From positions 1 through 64,000 of the forward strand of contig NZ_BOQN01000016.1 of NCBI RefSeq assembly GCF_018332695.1: a stretch of 64,000 bases of DNA, given 5' to 3'. The notes under the pieces are model-generated. The model did no database searches. It was not told the origin of the DNA and was given only the letters and a program-made list of their open reading frames with translations. Both the position numbers and the translations under genes were made by a program. Source of the stretch: Paractinoplanes toevensis. GTDB lineage: Bacteria > Actinomycetota > Actinomycetes > Mycobacteriales > Micromonosporaceae. Below, in pieces: positions 8,207 through 16,271 of the stretch; positions within the stretch are counted from its first letter, which is position 1; every line of letters starts with the position of its first letter.

Positions 8207-9069
8207 GGAAGGACCGGGCCGCCTACCTCTTCCTGCTGCCGTGGCTGGTCGGCATCCTCTTCACGGTCGGCCCGTTCGTCGTCTCGCTGTACCTCGCCTT
8301 CACCGACTACAACCTGCTCACTCCCCCGCACTGGTCCGGTCTGGCCAACGTCCGGGAGATGATCGGCGACGTCCACCTGCATCAGTCGCTGAAGGTCACC
8401 TTCATCTACACGCTGGTCTCGGTGCCACTCTCGCTGGGTGCGGCCCTCGCGGTCGCGATGGTCCTGCACCGGGGCGTACGGGGACTGGCCGTCTACCGCA
8501 GCATCTACTACCTGCCGTCGCTGCTGGGCAGCAGCGTCGCCATCGTCATGCTGTGGCGCTACCTGTTCGGCTACCAGGGCGTGGTCAACCAGTTCCTCGG
8601 CCGGCTCGGCATCCAGGGGCCGGGCTGGACGTCCGATCCGCACTTCGCGCTGAGCACGCTGATCCTGCTGCACGTGTGGACGTTCGGCGCGCCGATGGTG
8701 ATCTTCCTGGCCGGGCTGAAGCAGATCCCGGCGATGTATTACGAGGCCGCCGCGATGGACGGCGCGTCCGGGTGGCGGCAGTTCCGGTCGGTCACGTTGC
8801 CGCTGCTCAGCCCGATCATCTTCTTCAACCTGGTGCAGTCGATGATCGCGTCGTTCCAGACCTTCACCCAGGGCTACGTGATGAGTGGCGGCACCGGCGG
8901 CCCGGCCGAGTCGACCCTGTTCTCCAACCTCTACCTCTATCAAAAGGGGTTCGGGGAGCTGGACATGGGCTACGCGTCGTCCCTGGCCTGGCTGCTGCTG
9001 ATCATCATCGCCGGCTTCACGGCCGTCAACTTCCTGGCCGCCCGCTACTGGGTCTTCTACGAGAACTAG
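8203..9069 (+). CDS. Sugar ABC transporter permease (MalF-type)
   Basis: 288 residues, six hydrophobic segments starting with AYLFLLPWLVGILFTVGPFV. The EAA loop that contacts the ATPase is EAAAMDGASGWRQFRSVTLP. The GTG at 8203 overlaps the TGA of the binding protein; a longer open frame upstream merely shadows the binding-protein gene. It forms the importer with the next gene. No ATPase gene occurs in the window, as is usual in actinomycetes where one MsiK-type ATPase serves many sugar importers. Confidence 0.92.
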   Translation: MRKDRAAYLFLLPWLVGILFTVGPFVVSLYLAFTDYNLLTPPHWSGLANVREMIGDVHLHQSLKVTFIYTLVSVPLSLGAALAVAMVLHRGVRGLAVYRSIYYLPSLLGSSVAIVMLWRYLFGYQGVVNQFLGRLGIQGPGWTSDPHFALSTLILLHVWTFGAPMVIFLAGLKQIPAMYYEAAAMDGASGWRQFRSVTLPLLSPIIFFNLVQSMIASFQTFTQGYVMSGGTGGPAESTLFSNLYLYQKGFGELDMGYASSLAWLLLIIIAGFTAVNFLAARYWVFYEN

Positions 9070-9076
9070 GACTGCC

Positions 9077-9949
9077 ATGACGCTGACGTTGAGCCGTTTG
9101 GTTGCCGCGCGGCGGGAGAAACTGCCGCGCCGGGTGCGGTGGCTGCGCCATCTCGGGCTGACCGCGGTCGGTGCGCTGATGATGTACCCGCTGATCTGGC
9201 TGGTCTCCAGCTCGCTGAAGTCCAGCAACACGGTCTTCACCGACGAGGGGCTGTGGCCGCACGCCTGGGCGCCCGGCAACTACCCGCGCGGCTGGACGTC
9301 GCTGCCGGAGTCGTTCGACGTCTACCTGATCAACTCGCTGATCATCGTGACGCTGAGCATCGCCGGCAATCTGATGTCCTGCTCCCTCGCCGCGTACGCC
9401 TTCGCCCGGTTGAGGTTCACCGGCCGCCGGCTGTTCTTCGCGCTGATGCTGGGCACGATGATGCTGCCCGGGCACGTGCTGACCATTCCCCGGTACGTGC
9501 TGTTCGACAAGCTGGGCTGGCTCAACACGTACTACCCGCTGCTGGTGCCGCACTTCCTGGCCACCAACGGGTTCTACATCTTCCTGATGGTGCAGTTCAT
9601 GCGGTCGCTGCCGACCGAACTGGACGACGCGGCCCGGATCGACGGCTGCGGCCCGTTCCGCACCTTCTGGAAAGTGATCATGCCGCTGTGCCTGCCCGCG
9701 TTCGCCACCACCGCCATCTTCACCTTCATCGCGGTGTGGAACGAATTCTTCGAACCGCTGCTCTACCTCACCGACCCGCAGCTCTACACGGTGCCGCTGG
9801 CCCTGCGGCAGTTCATGGACTCCGAGGGCCAGAGCCAGTGGGGCGAGATGTTCGCGATGTCGTTCGTCTCCCTCGCCCCGGTGATCGGCTTCTTCATCGC
9901 CGGTCAGAAGTACCTGGTGAAGGGCATCGCCACGACCGGACTCCGGTGA
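9077..9949 (+). CDS. Sugar ABC transporter permease (MalG-type)
   Basis: 290 residues. After a basic N-terminus there is a first membrane span (GLTAVGALMMYPLIWLVSS), a periplasmic-type loop, then five more spans. The EAA-type loop is DDAARIDGCGPFRTFWKVIM. It starts 7 bases after the first permease and completes the heterodimeric channel. The 52-base gap to the downstream CBM13-pectinesterase gene and common orientation suggest cotranscription, which would couple secreted depolymerases with uptake. Confidence 0.92.
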   Translation: MTLTLSRLVAARREKLPRRVRWLRHLGLTAVGALMMYPLIWLVSSSLKSSNTVFTDEGLWPHAWAPGNYPRGWTSLPESFDVYLINSLIIVTLSIAGNLMSCSLAAYAFARLRFTGRRLFFALMLGTMMLPGHVLTIPRYVLFDKLGWLNTYYPLLVPHFLATNGFYIFLMVQFMRSLPTELDDAARIDGCGPFRTFWKVIMPLCLPAFATTAIFTFIAVWNEFFEPLLYLTDPQLYTVPLALRQFMDSEGQSQWGEMFAMSFVSLAPVIGFFIAGQKYLVKGIATTGLR

Positions 9950-10001
9950 CTCACGCGTCGGCCGCCTGCCACCGGGCGGCTCGAACGAAAGGACCCCTCT
10001 C

Positions 10002-11414
10002 ATGGGAAGGCTGAGTCTCAAAAGGCAAGGGTTGCTTCTGGCGATCCTGGCACTGGTCATTCCCGGTGCCGCAATCGCGCTGTCCTCCCCGGCAGCCGCC
10101 GCCCCCGCCACAGGTACCGCGTATCAACTGAAGGTCACCAAGAGCGGCATGTGCATCGACGTCCCCGGTGCCTCCACCGCCAACGGTGCGCTGCTGCAGC
10201 AATGGGGCTGCACGGCCGATTCGAAGTGGCAGCAGTTCACGCTGACCGCGAGCGGCTCGAACTACCTGCTCGTCAACGCGAACAGCGGCAAGTGTGTCGA
10301 CGTGCCGGACTGGTCCACCACCTCCGGCGTCCAGCTGCAGCAGTACACCTGCGTCGCCTCGCAGGCCAACCAGAACTGGAAACTGGTGGCCAGCGGCTCC
10401 GGCACCTACCAGATCGTCAACGTCAACAGCGGGCTCTGCATCAGCGACAAGGACGCCTCGACCACCTCGGGCACGGCGATCATCCAGGAGACCTGCACGG
10501 CCAACACCAACAAGCAGTGGGCGTTCGCCACGGCCGGCTCCAGCACCGGTGCGGTCGTCGCTTCCGACGGCACCGGTCAGTACACGACCATCCAGGCCGC
10601 GATCGACGCCGTCCCGGCCGGCAACACCACCCGGCGGACCATCACCGTCAAGGCCGGCACCTACCGCGAGATCGTGACGATCCCGTCGACCAAGCCCTAC
10701 GTCACGCTGCAGGGTCTCGGCTCCTCGGCGTCGCAGACGGTGATCGTGAACAACCACAGCTCGGCCGGCGGTTACGGCACGTCGGGCAGCGCGACCGTCT
10801 TCGTCAACGGCCACGACTTCGCCGCCACCAACATCACCCTGTCCAACGACTACGGCGAAGGCAGCCAGGCCGTCGCGGTCAACGTCAACGCCGACCGGTC
10901 GGTCTTCACCAACGTCCGCTTCCTCGGCGCGCAGGACACCCTGCTGGTCAACGCCTACCGCTCCTACTACGTCAACTCGTACGTCGAGGGCACCGTCGAC
11001 TTCATCTTCGGCGGCGGCACCGCGGTCTTCAACACCTCCTCGATCTACCAGAAGCGCTCGACCGGCGGGCCGATCACCGCCGCGAAGACCGACGCCGGCG
11101 TCACCTACGGTTTCCTGTTCGCCAAGTGCACGATCACCGGCGCCACCAACAACACCACCCAGCTGGGCCGGCCGTGGGGCGCCGACGCCCAGGTCCTCTA
11201 CCGCGAGTCCTCGCTGAGCGCGACGATCGCGACCGCGCAGCCGTGGACCGACATGTCCAGCAACTCGTGGAAGAACGCCCGCTTCTACGAATACAAGAAC
11301 ACCGGCTCGGGCGCGACCACCAACAGCAACCGGCCGCAGATGTCCGACTCGACCGCCACCAACTACACCCCGCAGAAGTACCTCGCCGGCACGGACGGAT
11401 GGAACCCGCTATGA
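10002..11414 (+). CDS. Secreted CBM13-pectinesterase (CE8)
   Basis: 470 residues. A signal peptide ends near AAAA-APATG (residue ~33). Residues ~37-180 are a ricin-type CBM13 trefoil with three QW-like repeats (NQNWKLV, NKQWAF). Residues ~185-460 are a CE8 pectin methylesterase beta-helix with all hallmarks: QAVAV (~288), AQDTLLV with catalytic Asp (~310), VDFIFGG with the second Asp (~332), and QLGRPWG with the arginine (~390). It removes methyl esters from pectin outside the cell, preparing substrate for the pectate lyase encoded next. The stop overlaps the lyase ATG (ATGA). Confidence 0.94.
   Translation: MGRLSLKRQGLLLAILALVIPGAAIALSSPAAAAPATGTAYQLKVTKSGMCIDVPGASTANGALLQQWGCTADSKWQQFTLTASGSNYLLVNANSGKCVDVPDWSTTSGVQLQQYTCVASQANQNWKLVASGSGTYQIVNVNSGLCISDKDASTTSGTAIIQETCTANTNKQWAFATAGSSTGAVVASDGTGQYTTIQAAIDAVPAGNTTRRTITVKAGTYREIVTIPSTKPYVTLQGLGSSASQTVIVNNHSSAGGYGTSGSATVFVNGHDFAATNITLSNDYGEGSQAVAVNVNADRSVFTNVRFLGAQDTLLVNAYRSYYVNSYVEGTVDFIFGGGTAVFNTSSIYQKRSTGGPITAAKTDAGVTYGFLFAKCTITGATNNTTQLGRPWGADAQVLYRESSLSATIATAQPWTDMSSNSWKNARFYEYKNTGSGATTNSNRPQMSDSTATNYTPQKYLAGTDGWNPL
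10225..10526 (+). repeat. CBM13 coding repeat, copy 1 (partner 11607-11908)
   Basis: Comparing this stretch with 11607-11908 (offset 1382) I find only two differing bases, in the Ala/Val codon after CTCGTCAAC. Homology continues upstream at lower identity to the end of the signal-peptide region. Synonymous sites are also identical, so this points to recent duplication or ongoing gene conversion and not protein-level selection alone. Such direct repeats could recombine and delete the CE8 catalytic region. Confidence 0.92.
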
Positions 11415-12811
11415 GGAAAATTCTGGTACTCGTGCTCCTGGCGGCCGCTGTCCTGGTCGGCAGTTCCACCACGGCGTACGCCGCACCCGCCACCGGCGCG
11501 GCCTATCAACTGAAGGTCACCAAGAGCGGGATGTGCGTCGACGTCCCCGGTGCCTCGACCGCCAACGGCGCACTTCTCCAGCAGTGGGGCTGCACCGACA
11601 ACGCGAAGTGGCAGCAGTTCACGCTGACCGCGAGCGGCTCGAACTACCTGCTCGTCAACGTCAACAGCGGCAAGTGTGTCGACGTGCCGGACTGGTCCAC
11701 CACCTCCGGCGTCCAGCTGCAGCAGTACACCTGCGTCGCCTCGCAGGCCAACCAGAACTGGAAACTGGTGGCCAGCGGCTCCGGCACCTACCAGATCGTC
11801 AACGTCAACAGCGGGCTCTGCATCAGCGACAAGGACGCCTCGACCACCTCGGGCACGGCGATCATCCAGGAGACCTGCACGGCCAACACCAACAAGCAGT
11901 GGGCGTTCACCGCTCTGTCCGGCGGCCGCACCTGGTCCAACACGGCCGACGGCTTCGCCACCGGAACCACCGGTGGTGCGGGCGGCACGACGGTCACCGT
12001 CACGACCTATGCCGACCTCTTGAAATACGCGACATCAAGCTCCGCGTACGTCGTCAAGGTCAGCGGAACCATCACCGTCCCGACCTACGGCTACGAAATC
12101 CCGGTCACGTCGAACAAGACCATCATCGGGATCGGCACGACCGGGCGGATCAAGGCCGGCGGATTCTTCCTCGGCGCCGGGGTCAAGAACGTCATCATCC
12201 GGAACCTGACCATCGGTGACACCGCGGTGGCCTCGGACGACCCCGATGACAAGGACTTCGACTACGACGGCATCCAGATGGACACCGCCGACCACGTGTG
12301 GATCGACCACAACACCTTCACGAACATCAACGACGGTTACATCGACAGTCGCAAGGACACCAACTACGTCACCGTCTCGTGGAACCAGATGGGCAACCAC
12401 AACAAGACGTTCGGCATCGGCTGGACCGAGAACGTGATCGCCCGGATGACCATCCACCACAACTGGATCTACAACAGCAACCAGCGCAATCCCAGTGCTG
12501 ACAATCTGTTGTACGCGCATCTCTACAACAACTACCTGCAGAACGTCACGTCATACGGCAACTACGCGCGTGGCAGCACCAAGATGGTCATCGAGAACAG
12601 CTACTTCGAGAACGTGGTGAACCCCTACTACCCCGACTCGACGGCCCAGCTCAAGCAGAGCGGCAGCGTTCTGACGGGCTGCAGCGGCAGACAGGAGACG
12701 CTCGGTTCCGCGTTCACGCCGAGCAGTTTCTACTCGTACACCTTGGACGCGGCCTCCGCCGTACCGTCGGTAGTCAAGACCTACTCCGGCCCGCAGGCCG
12801 GCATTTCCTGA
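11411..12811 (+). CDS. Secreted CBM13-pectate lyase (PL1)
   Basis: 466 residues. Signal peptide MRKILVLVLLAAAVLVGSST with cleavage near AYA-APATG. Residues ~28-170 are a CBM13 almost identical to that of the upstream pectinesterase. Residues ~175-466 are a PL1 lyase: FATGTTGGAGG, DYDGIQMDTADHVWIDHN, YIDSRKDTNYVTVSWNQM, HHNWIYNSNQRNPSADN with the catalytic-position Arg (~358), and AHLYNNYLQNV. It should cleave de-esterified polygalacturonan by beta-elimination. The ATG at 11411 overlaps the preceding stop; the much longer open frame upstream is a shadow. A strong terminator follows at 12817. Confidence 0.94.
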   Translation: MRKILVLVLLAAAVLVGSSTTAYAAPATGAAYQLKVTKSGMCVDVPGASTANGALLQQWGCTDNAKWQQFTLTASGSNYLLVNVNSGKCVDVPDWSTTSGVQLQQYTCVASQANQNWKLVASGSGTYQIVNVNSGLCISDKDASTTSGTAIIQETCTANTNKQWAFTALSGGRTWSNTADGFATGTTGGAGGTTVTVTTYADLLKYATSSSAYVVKVSGTITVPTYGYEIPVTSNKTIIGIGTTGRIKAGGFFLGAGVKNVIIRNLTIGDTAVASDDPDDKDFDYDGIQMDTADHVWIDHNTFTNINDGYIDSRKDTNYVTVSWNQMGNHNKTFGIGWTENVIARMTIHHNWIYNSNQRNPSADNLLYAHLYNNYLQNVTSYGNYARGSTKMVIENSYFENVVNPYYPDSTAQLKQSGSVLTGCSGRQETLGSAFTPSSFYSYTLDAASAVPSVVKTYSGPQAGIS

Positions 12812-12816
12812 CCGGC

Positions 12817-12846
12817 GCCGGCCGGAGCCGAACGGCTCCGGCCGGC
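12817..12846. terminator. Bidirectional intrinsic terminator
   Basis: A perfect 13-base-pair stem (arms 12817-12829 and 12834-12846) with a GAAC loop is followed by CCCTTTT on the + strand. It lies between the convergent ends of the pectate lyase (12811) and the lipoprotein (12855). Confidence 0.9.
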
Positions 12847-12854
12847 CCCTTTTC

Positions 12855-13331
12855 TCAGGCCCCGCAGGCCTTGTCCAGATCCTTGCTGAGGGTCTGGAAG
12901 TCCTTCGCCAGGAAGTCGTCCGGCTTGCTGCTCTTGGCGCCCTGCGCCAGCTCGGCGGCGGTCTTCTCGACGGCCGCCTTCAGCTCGGGGTCGGCCACCG
13001 CCTCGGCCTGCGCCCGCACCTTCTTGGCCATGTCGCCGAAGCTCGTGCGCAGGTGGTCGTTGACCTCCTTGGTGCTCCAGCGCTCATCGATCGACTTCAC
13101 CGCGTTGTCGGCGATCTGCACGCTGCCGTCGATCACCACCTTGGTGACCTCGGTGCAGACCTCGTTCCTGGTCGGCCCGGCCGGCGTGGCCGACGTGGCC
13201 GGCGCCGCCGCGGTGGTGGCGCTGGTCGCCGGGGCGGCCGCCGTCGGCGTGGCCTGGTCATCGCAGCCGGCGGCCAGTGCGGTGACGGTTATCAAAGCAA
13301 GCGGCAGGAAGCCGCGAAAACGTCGAGACAC
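12855..13331 (-). CDS. Small secreted lipoprotein, unknown function
   Basis: 158 residues. Signal sequence with lipobox (ALAAGC) followed by an Ala/Thr/Pro linker (~30 residues) and a charged, mainly helical domain bounded by two cysteines: NEVCTEVTKVV at the front and LDKACGA at the end. I chose the GTG at 13331 because GGGGGAG lies five bases upstream; the longer ATG at 13370 lacks one. Length, linker, helical domain and terminal cysteine match the protein at 51818-52294, so the two belong to one design. It diverges from the SMP-30 gene. Not recognised as a named family. Confidence 0.75.
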   Translation of the reverse strand: MSRRFRGFLPLALITVTALAAGCDDQATPTAAAPATSATTAAAPATSATPAGPTRNEVCTEVTKVVIDGSVQIADNAVKSIDERWSTKEVNDHLRTSFGDMAKKVRAQAEAVADPELKAAVEKTAAELAQGAKSSKPDDFLAKDFQTLSKDLDKACGA

Positions 13332-13405
13332 TTCAACTCCCCCGTGGGTGGATCTTTCGGCGGGCAGCATAGCCGCGCCGGTCGATGTCTCGCCGCCCCA
13401 TAACC

Positions 13406-13435
13406 TTGACAGCCGGGCCCGCAGCTGGTGACTAT
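13406..13435 (+). promoter_or_regulatory. Putative promoter of SMP-30 gene
   Basis: TTGACA at 13406-13411, 18-base spacer, then GACTAT at 13430-13435. The element overlaps the alternative upstream ATG at 13428, which supports translation from ATG 13461. Confidence 0.5.
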
Positions 13436-13460
13436 GCGTTCACTTATGAGGAGGATCTCC

Positions 13461-14327
13461 ATGGTCGCGGATCCGTCAACCGTCATCTCCGAGCTGCACT
13501 TCGCCGAGGCCCCACGCTGGCACGAAGATCGTCTCTGGTTCTCCGACTTCTACGCCGGCGTGGTCCGCTCGGCCCGCGCCGACGGTTCCGACCTGCGGGT
13601 CGAGGCCACGGTTCCGGAGCAGCCGTCCGGCCTGGGCTGGCTGCCCGACGGCCGCCTGCTGGTCGTGTCGATGCGCGACCGGAAGATCCTCCGCCGCGAG
13701 CCGGACGGCTCCCTGGTCGTCCACGCCGACCTGGGCGAACACGCCACCGGCCACCTCAACGACATGGTCGTCGACGCGGCCGGCCGGGCGTACGCCGGCA
13801 ACTTCGGCTACGACCTGATGGCCGGCGCCCCGATGGCCGCGGCCGCCCTGCACCGGGTCGACCCGGACGGCACGGTCACCGAGGTGGCCGCGGACCTGTG
13901 GTTCCCCAACGGGGTAGTCATCACCGACGACAACGTCCTGCTGGTGAACGAGACCTTCGGCAACCGGGTGACCGCCTTCGACGTGACCCCAGCCGGCGAC
14001 CTGACGAACCGCCGGGTGTGGGCCGAGTTCGGCCCGGTCCCGACCGAGCGCGAGTTCGAGAAGGTCATGCCGCAACTGGTGGTGGCCCCGGACGGCGCCT
14101 GCCTGGCCCCCGACGGCGCCCTGTGGATAGCCGACGCGATCGGCGCCCGCCTGCTGCGCCTGGTGGACGGCGAGATCGCCGGCGAGGTGCATCCCGGCAC
14201 CCCGGTCTACGCCTGCGCGCTGGGCGGCCCCACCGGCCGGACGCTGTTCGCCTGCGCCGCCCCCGACTTCTTCGAACACGCCCGCCGAGCCGCCACCGAG
14301 GGCCGAATAATCGCCATCCCCACCTAG
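13461..14327 (+). CDS. SMP-30/gluconolactonase-like protein
   Basis: 288 residues of the six-bladed SMP-30/regucalcin fold. The metal ligands are in place: Glu in FAEAPRWH near the N-terminus, Asn in LWFPNGVVI, and Asp in GALWIADAIG; TGHLNDMVVD is a further family motif. The family hydrolyses sugar lactones with Ca, Zn or Mn. ATG 13461 is chosen because GAGGAGG lies about 6 bases upstream; ATG 13428 would add 11 residues but overlaps the predicted promoter. It stands alone, so its lactone is unknown. Confidence 0.85.
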   Translation: MVADPSTVISELHFAEAPRWHEDRLWFSDFYAGVVRSARADGSDLRVEATVPEQPSGLGWLPDGRLLVVSMRDRKILRREPDGSLVVHADLGEHATGHLNDMVVDAAGRAYAGNFGYDLMAGAPMAAAALHRVDPDGTVTEVAADLWFPNGVVITDDNVLLVNETFGNRVTAFDVTPAGDLTNRRVWAEFGPVPTEREFEKVMPQLVVAPDGACLAPDGALWIADAIGARLLRLVDGEIAGEVHPGTPVYACALGGPTGRTLFACAAPDFFEHARRAATEGRIIAIPT

Positions 14328-14419
14328 GCTCCGCCCCGACGGCCACTATGCGGGAGGTCGCCGGCAGCGCCGCTCGGGCAGAGGCCTCCGCAGGGACTGC
14401 GTAGTTCTGCGCTGGGGTC

Positions 14420-14445
14420 CGGGCCCGGCCGCGCGACCGGGCCCG
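14420..14445. terminator. Hairpin between convergent genes
   Basis: Arms CGGGCCCGG (14420-14428) and CCGGGCCCG (14437-14445) with an 8-base loop separate the SMP-30 gene (ends 14327) from the cellulase gene (ends 14452). There is no clear T-tract, as is common in actinomycete terminators. Confidence 0.55.
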
Positions 14446-14451
14446 AACCGG

Positions 14452-15840
14452 TCAGCGGGTGGTGCAGGTGAGGGACGGGGTGGTGGCGTTGCCGTTGGCC
14501 AGGAAGCCGAACTGGGCGGTGCCGCCGGCGGCGAGGGCGCCGTTCCAGGACACGTTGCGGACGGTTACCGCCGAGCCGCTGGTCGACAGTTCGCCGTTCC
14601 ACACCTGGGTGATGGTCTGGCCGCTGCCGAGCGTCCAGGTGGCGGTCCAGCCCGCGATCGCGCTGCTGCCGGCCTTGACCGTGACCTGGCCCTGGAAGCC
14701 GCCGGACCACGTACTGGTGGTCTGGTAGGTCGCGGTGCACCCGGCCGTCGCCGGCGGGGTGGTCGGCGCCGTCGTGGGGGCGGTGGTCGGCGGGGTCGTC
14801 GGAGCCGTCGTCGGAGCCGTGGTGGGCACCGTCGTCGGCGGGGTGGTGGTCGGCGGGTTCGGGGCCGAACTGGCCAGGCTGTAGGCCAGGTTCGGCTGGA
14901 ACGATCCGGCGGCGTAGGCGCAGCCGTCGGCCTCACCCGGGGGCTTCACCCACAGGTACGCGTCGATGTTGGCGTCGTTGGTCGCGGTCGTCGGGTAGGC
15001 CCCGATCCGCCGGTCGGTGTTGTCGTCGCCGCACCAGTCGCCGGCCGCCCCGCCGTTGCGGCTGGTGTCGATGATCTGGTGCTTGCCGGACACGCCCTGG
15101 CCGGACAGCGCCGACAGGATCGACCGGCCGTAGGCGGCCTCGCTCGAGGTCGGCTGGAAGTTCGAGACGTTGGTGTAGAAGCCGTCGGCGACGGCCACCC
15201 CGGCCGCGACGAGCCGGCCGGCCTGGTCGCCGGCCGTGTTCCAGGCCGAGTGACCGGCGTCGAGGTAGACCTTGGCGTTCGGGTTCGCGCCCTTGAGGGT
15301 CTGGGTGGCGGTGCGCAGGGCGGCGTCGCGGGCCGACCGTTCACTGCTGCTCAGGCAGGTCTGCAGCGCGAGGGAGTCGGGTTCCAGCAGGATCAGCACG
15401 GTCGAGCCGCCCAGCCCGCGGGCGATGTTGCCGATCCAGGTCTGATAGGTGGCCAGGTCGGGCGCGCCGCCCGCGCTGGCACCGCCGCAGTCCCGGTTGG
15501 GAATGCCGTACAGGGTGAGCTGCGGGATCTGCCCGACCGCGTTGGCCGCGCCGACGTAACCGGCGACCTCGGCCTGGACGGTGCCGACGTTGAAGTTCGA
15601 CAACCACCGCGAGGACGGCTGGCTGGCGACCTTGTCGCGGATGACGGCCGTACGGGAATCGTTGGGGTTGGCCGCCACCCAGCGGGCGACGGCGGTGTCG
15701 GGGTCGCGGTAGAGGGCACCGCTGATGGTGCCGGCGGAGGCGGTTCCGCCGGCCAGAGCCCAGGCGCCGGCCGCTGCGGTGGCGCAGGCGGTGGCGAGAA
15801 CGGCGGTGGTCAGCCGCCGTCGGGGGGATGTGGGGGACAC
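14452..15840 (-). CDS. Secreted GH6 cellulase with C-terminal CBM2
   Basis: 462 residues. Signal peptide (SPRRRLTTAVLATACATAAA, cleavage near ASA-GTI), GH6 catalytic domain (~45-325), a PTT-rich linker of ~45 residues, and a C-terminal CBM2 (~100 residues, starting GCTATYQTTSTWSGGFQG and ending LTCTTR). GH6 residues visible are Asp in IPNRDCGGASAGG (~117), Asp in LILLEPDSLAL, and the Asp in WVKPPGEADG. The enzyme cleaves beta-1,4-glucan with inversion; endo versus exo mode cannot be settled by eye. GTG 15840 has AAGGAA about seven bases upstream. A CebR operator lies 41 bases upstream, so expression should be induced by cello-oligosaccharides. Confidence 0.93.
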   Translation of the reverse strand: MSPTSPRRRLTTAVLATACATAAAGAWALAGGTASAGTISGALYRDPDTAVARWVAANPNDSRTAVIRDKVASQPSSRWLSNFNVGTVQAEVAGYVGAANAVGQIPQLTLYGIPNRDCGGASAGGAPDLATYQTWIGNIARGLGGSTVLILLEPDSLALQTCLSSSERSARDAALRTATQTLKGANPNAKVYLDAGHSAWNTAGDQAGRLVAAGVAVADGFYTNVSNFQPTSSEAAYGRSILSALSGQGVSGKHQIIDTSRNGGAAGDWCGDDNTDRRIGAYPTTATNDANIDAYLWVKPPGEADGCAYAAGSFQPNLAYSLASSAPNPPTTTPPTTVPTTAPTTAPTTPPTTAPTTAPTTPPATAGCTATYQTTSTWSGGFQGQVTVKAGSSAIAGWTATWTLGSGQTITQVWNGELSTSGSAVTVRNVSWNGALAAGGTAQFGFLANGNATTPSLTCTTR

Positions 15841-15880
15841 GGAATTTCCTTCCGGGGAGAGGGAGAGAGACATCCGTCAA

Positions 15881-15894
15881 TGGGAGCGCTCCCA
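15881..15894. promoter_or_regulatory. CebR operator
   Basis: The perfect 14-base palindrome TGGGAGCGCTCCCA is identical to the CebR box described in Streptomyces, the LacI-family repressor site released by cellobiose/cellotriose. It sits 41 bases upstream of the cellulase GTG. I saw no second copy in the window, and no cebR gene: the LacI protein at 35657-36559 is too distant to assign. Confidence 0.9.
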
Positions 15895-16005
15895 GAAGGT
15901 AACCCGCCGGGAACGGGAGGGCAACACAGGTCCCGTACGCCAGGGCCGTTCGGCCCTGACCCGGCGCCTCGGGCAGCGGAAGGCTGGAACCCGAGGAGGC
16001 CGAGA

Positions 16006-16271
16006 ATGAAAGCGCTCGTCGTCTACGAATCCTGGGTGCCAAGCACACCGGCGCCGGCCTGCGTGAATATCTCGACCACTCGCCCCCGCCGGCGGGCCTG
16101 GCCGCGGCCGCGTTCTGCAGCCGGATGGACAAGCCGCTGGCCGGCTCGGCGGCACCCAAGGCCGACAAACGCCTGCGCCGGCTGGGCTGCCGCGTGGCCG
16201 CGGCCCTACTCGGGTCGACCGTTCTGCAGTTGCTGCACCGCGCCGGCTGCCCGGTGATGGTCGTCCGTTGA
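16006..16271 (+). pseudogene. Flavodoxin-like / universal-stress-protein hybrid remnant
   Basis: After a good GAGGAGG, ATG opens with KALVVYES, the first strand of flavodoxin-domain proteins. The frame then shifts by one base at ~16035, and the new frame reads AKHTGAGLREYLDHSPPP and SRMDKPLAGSAAPKADKRLR, which is the C-terminal third of the same flavodoxin family. Its last ~20 residues (LGSTVLQLLHRAGCPVMVVR) instead match the C-terminal end of universal stress proteins. Thus an internal deletion plus fusion between two neighbouring genes is the simplest reading. Its 3' end overlaps the NADH dehydrogenase gene on the other strand. Confidence 0.7.

Noticed and set aside
10151-11410. Very long N-terminal extension in frame with the pectate lyase
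   Set aside because: It is an alternative frame through the pectinesterase gene; the signal peptide starting at 11411 and the ATGA overlap fix the real start.
12871-13431. 186-residue + strand frame opposite the lipoprotein
   Set aside because: The opposite strand has a lipobox, a good ribosome site and a terminator in place; this frame is its shadow.
14740-14870. Short tandem GGTCGG/GTCGTC-like repeats
   Set aside because: They encode the PTT-rich linker of the cellulase and need no separate explanation.
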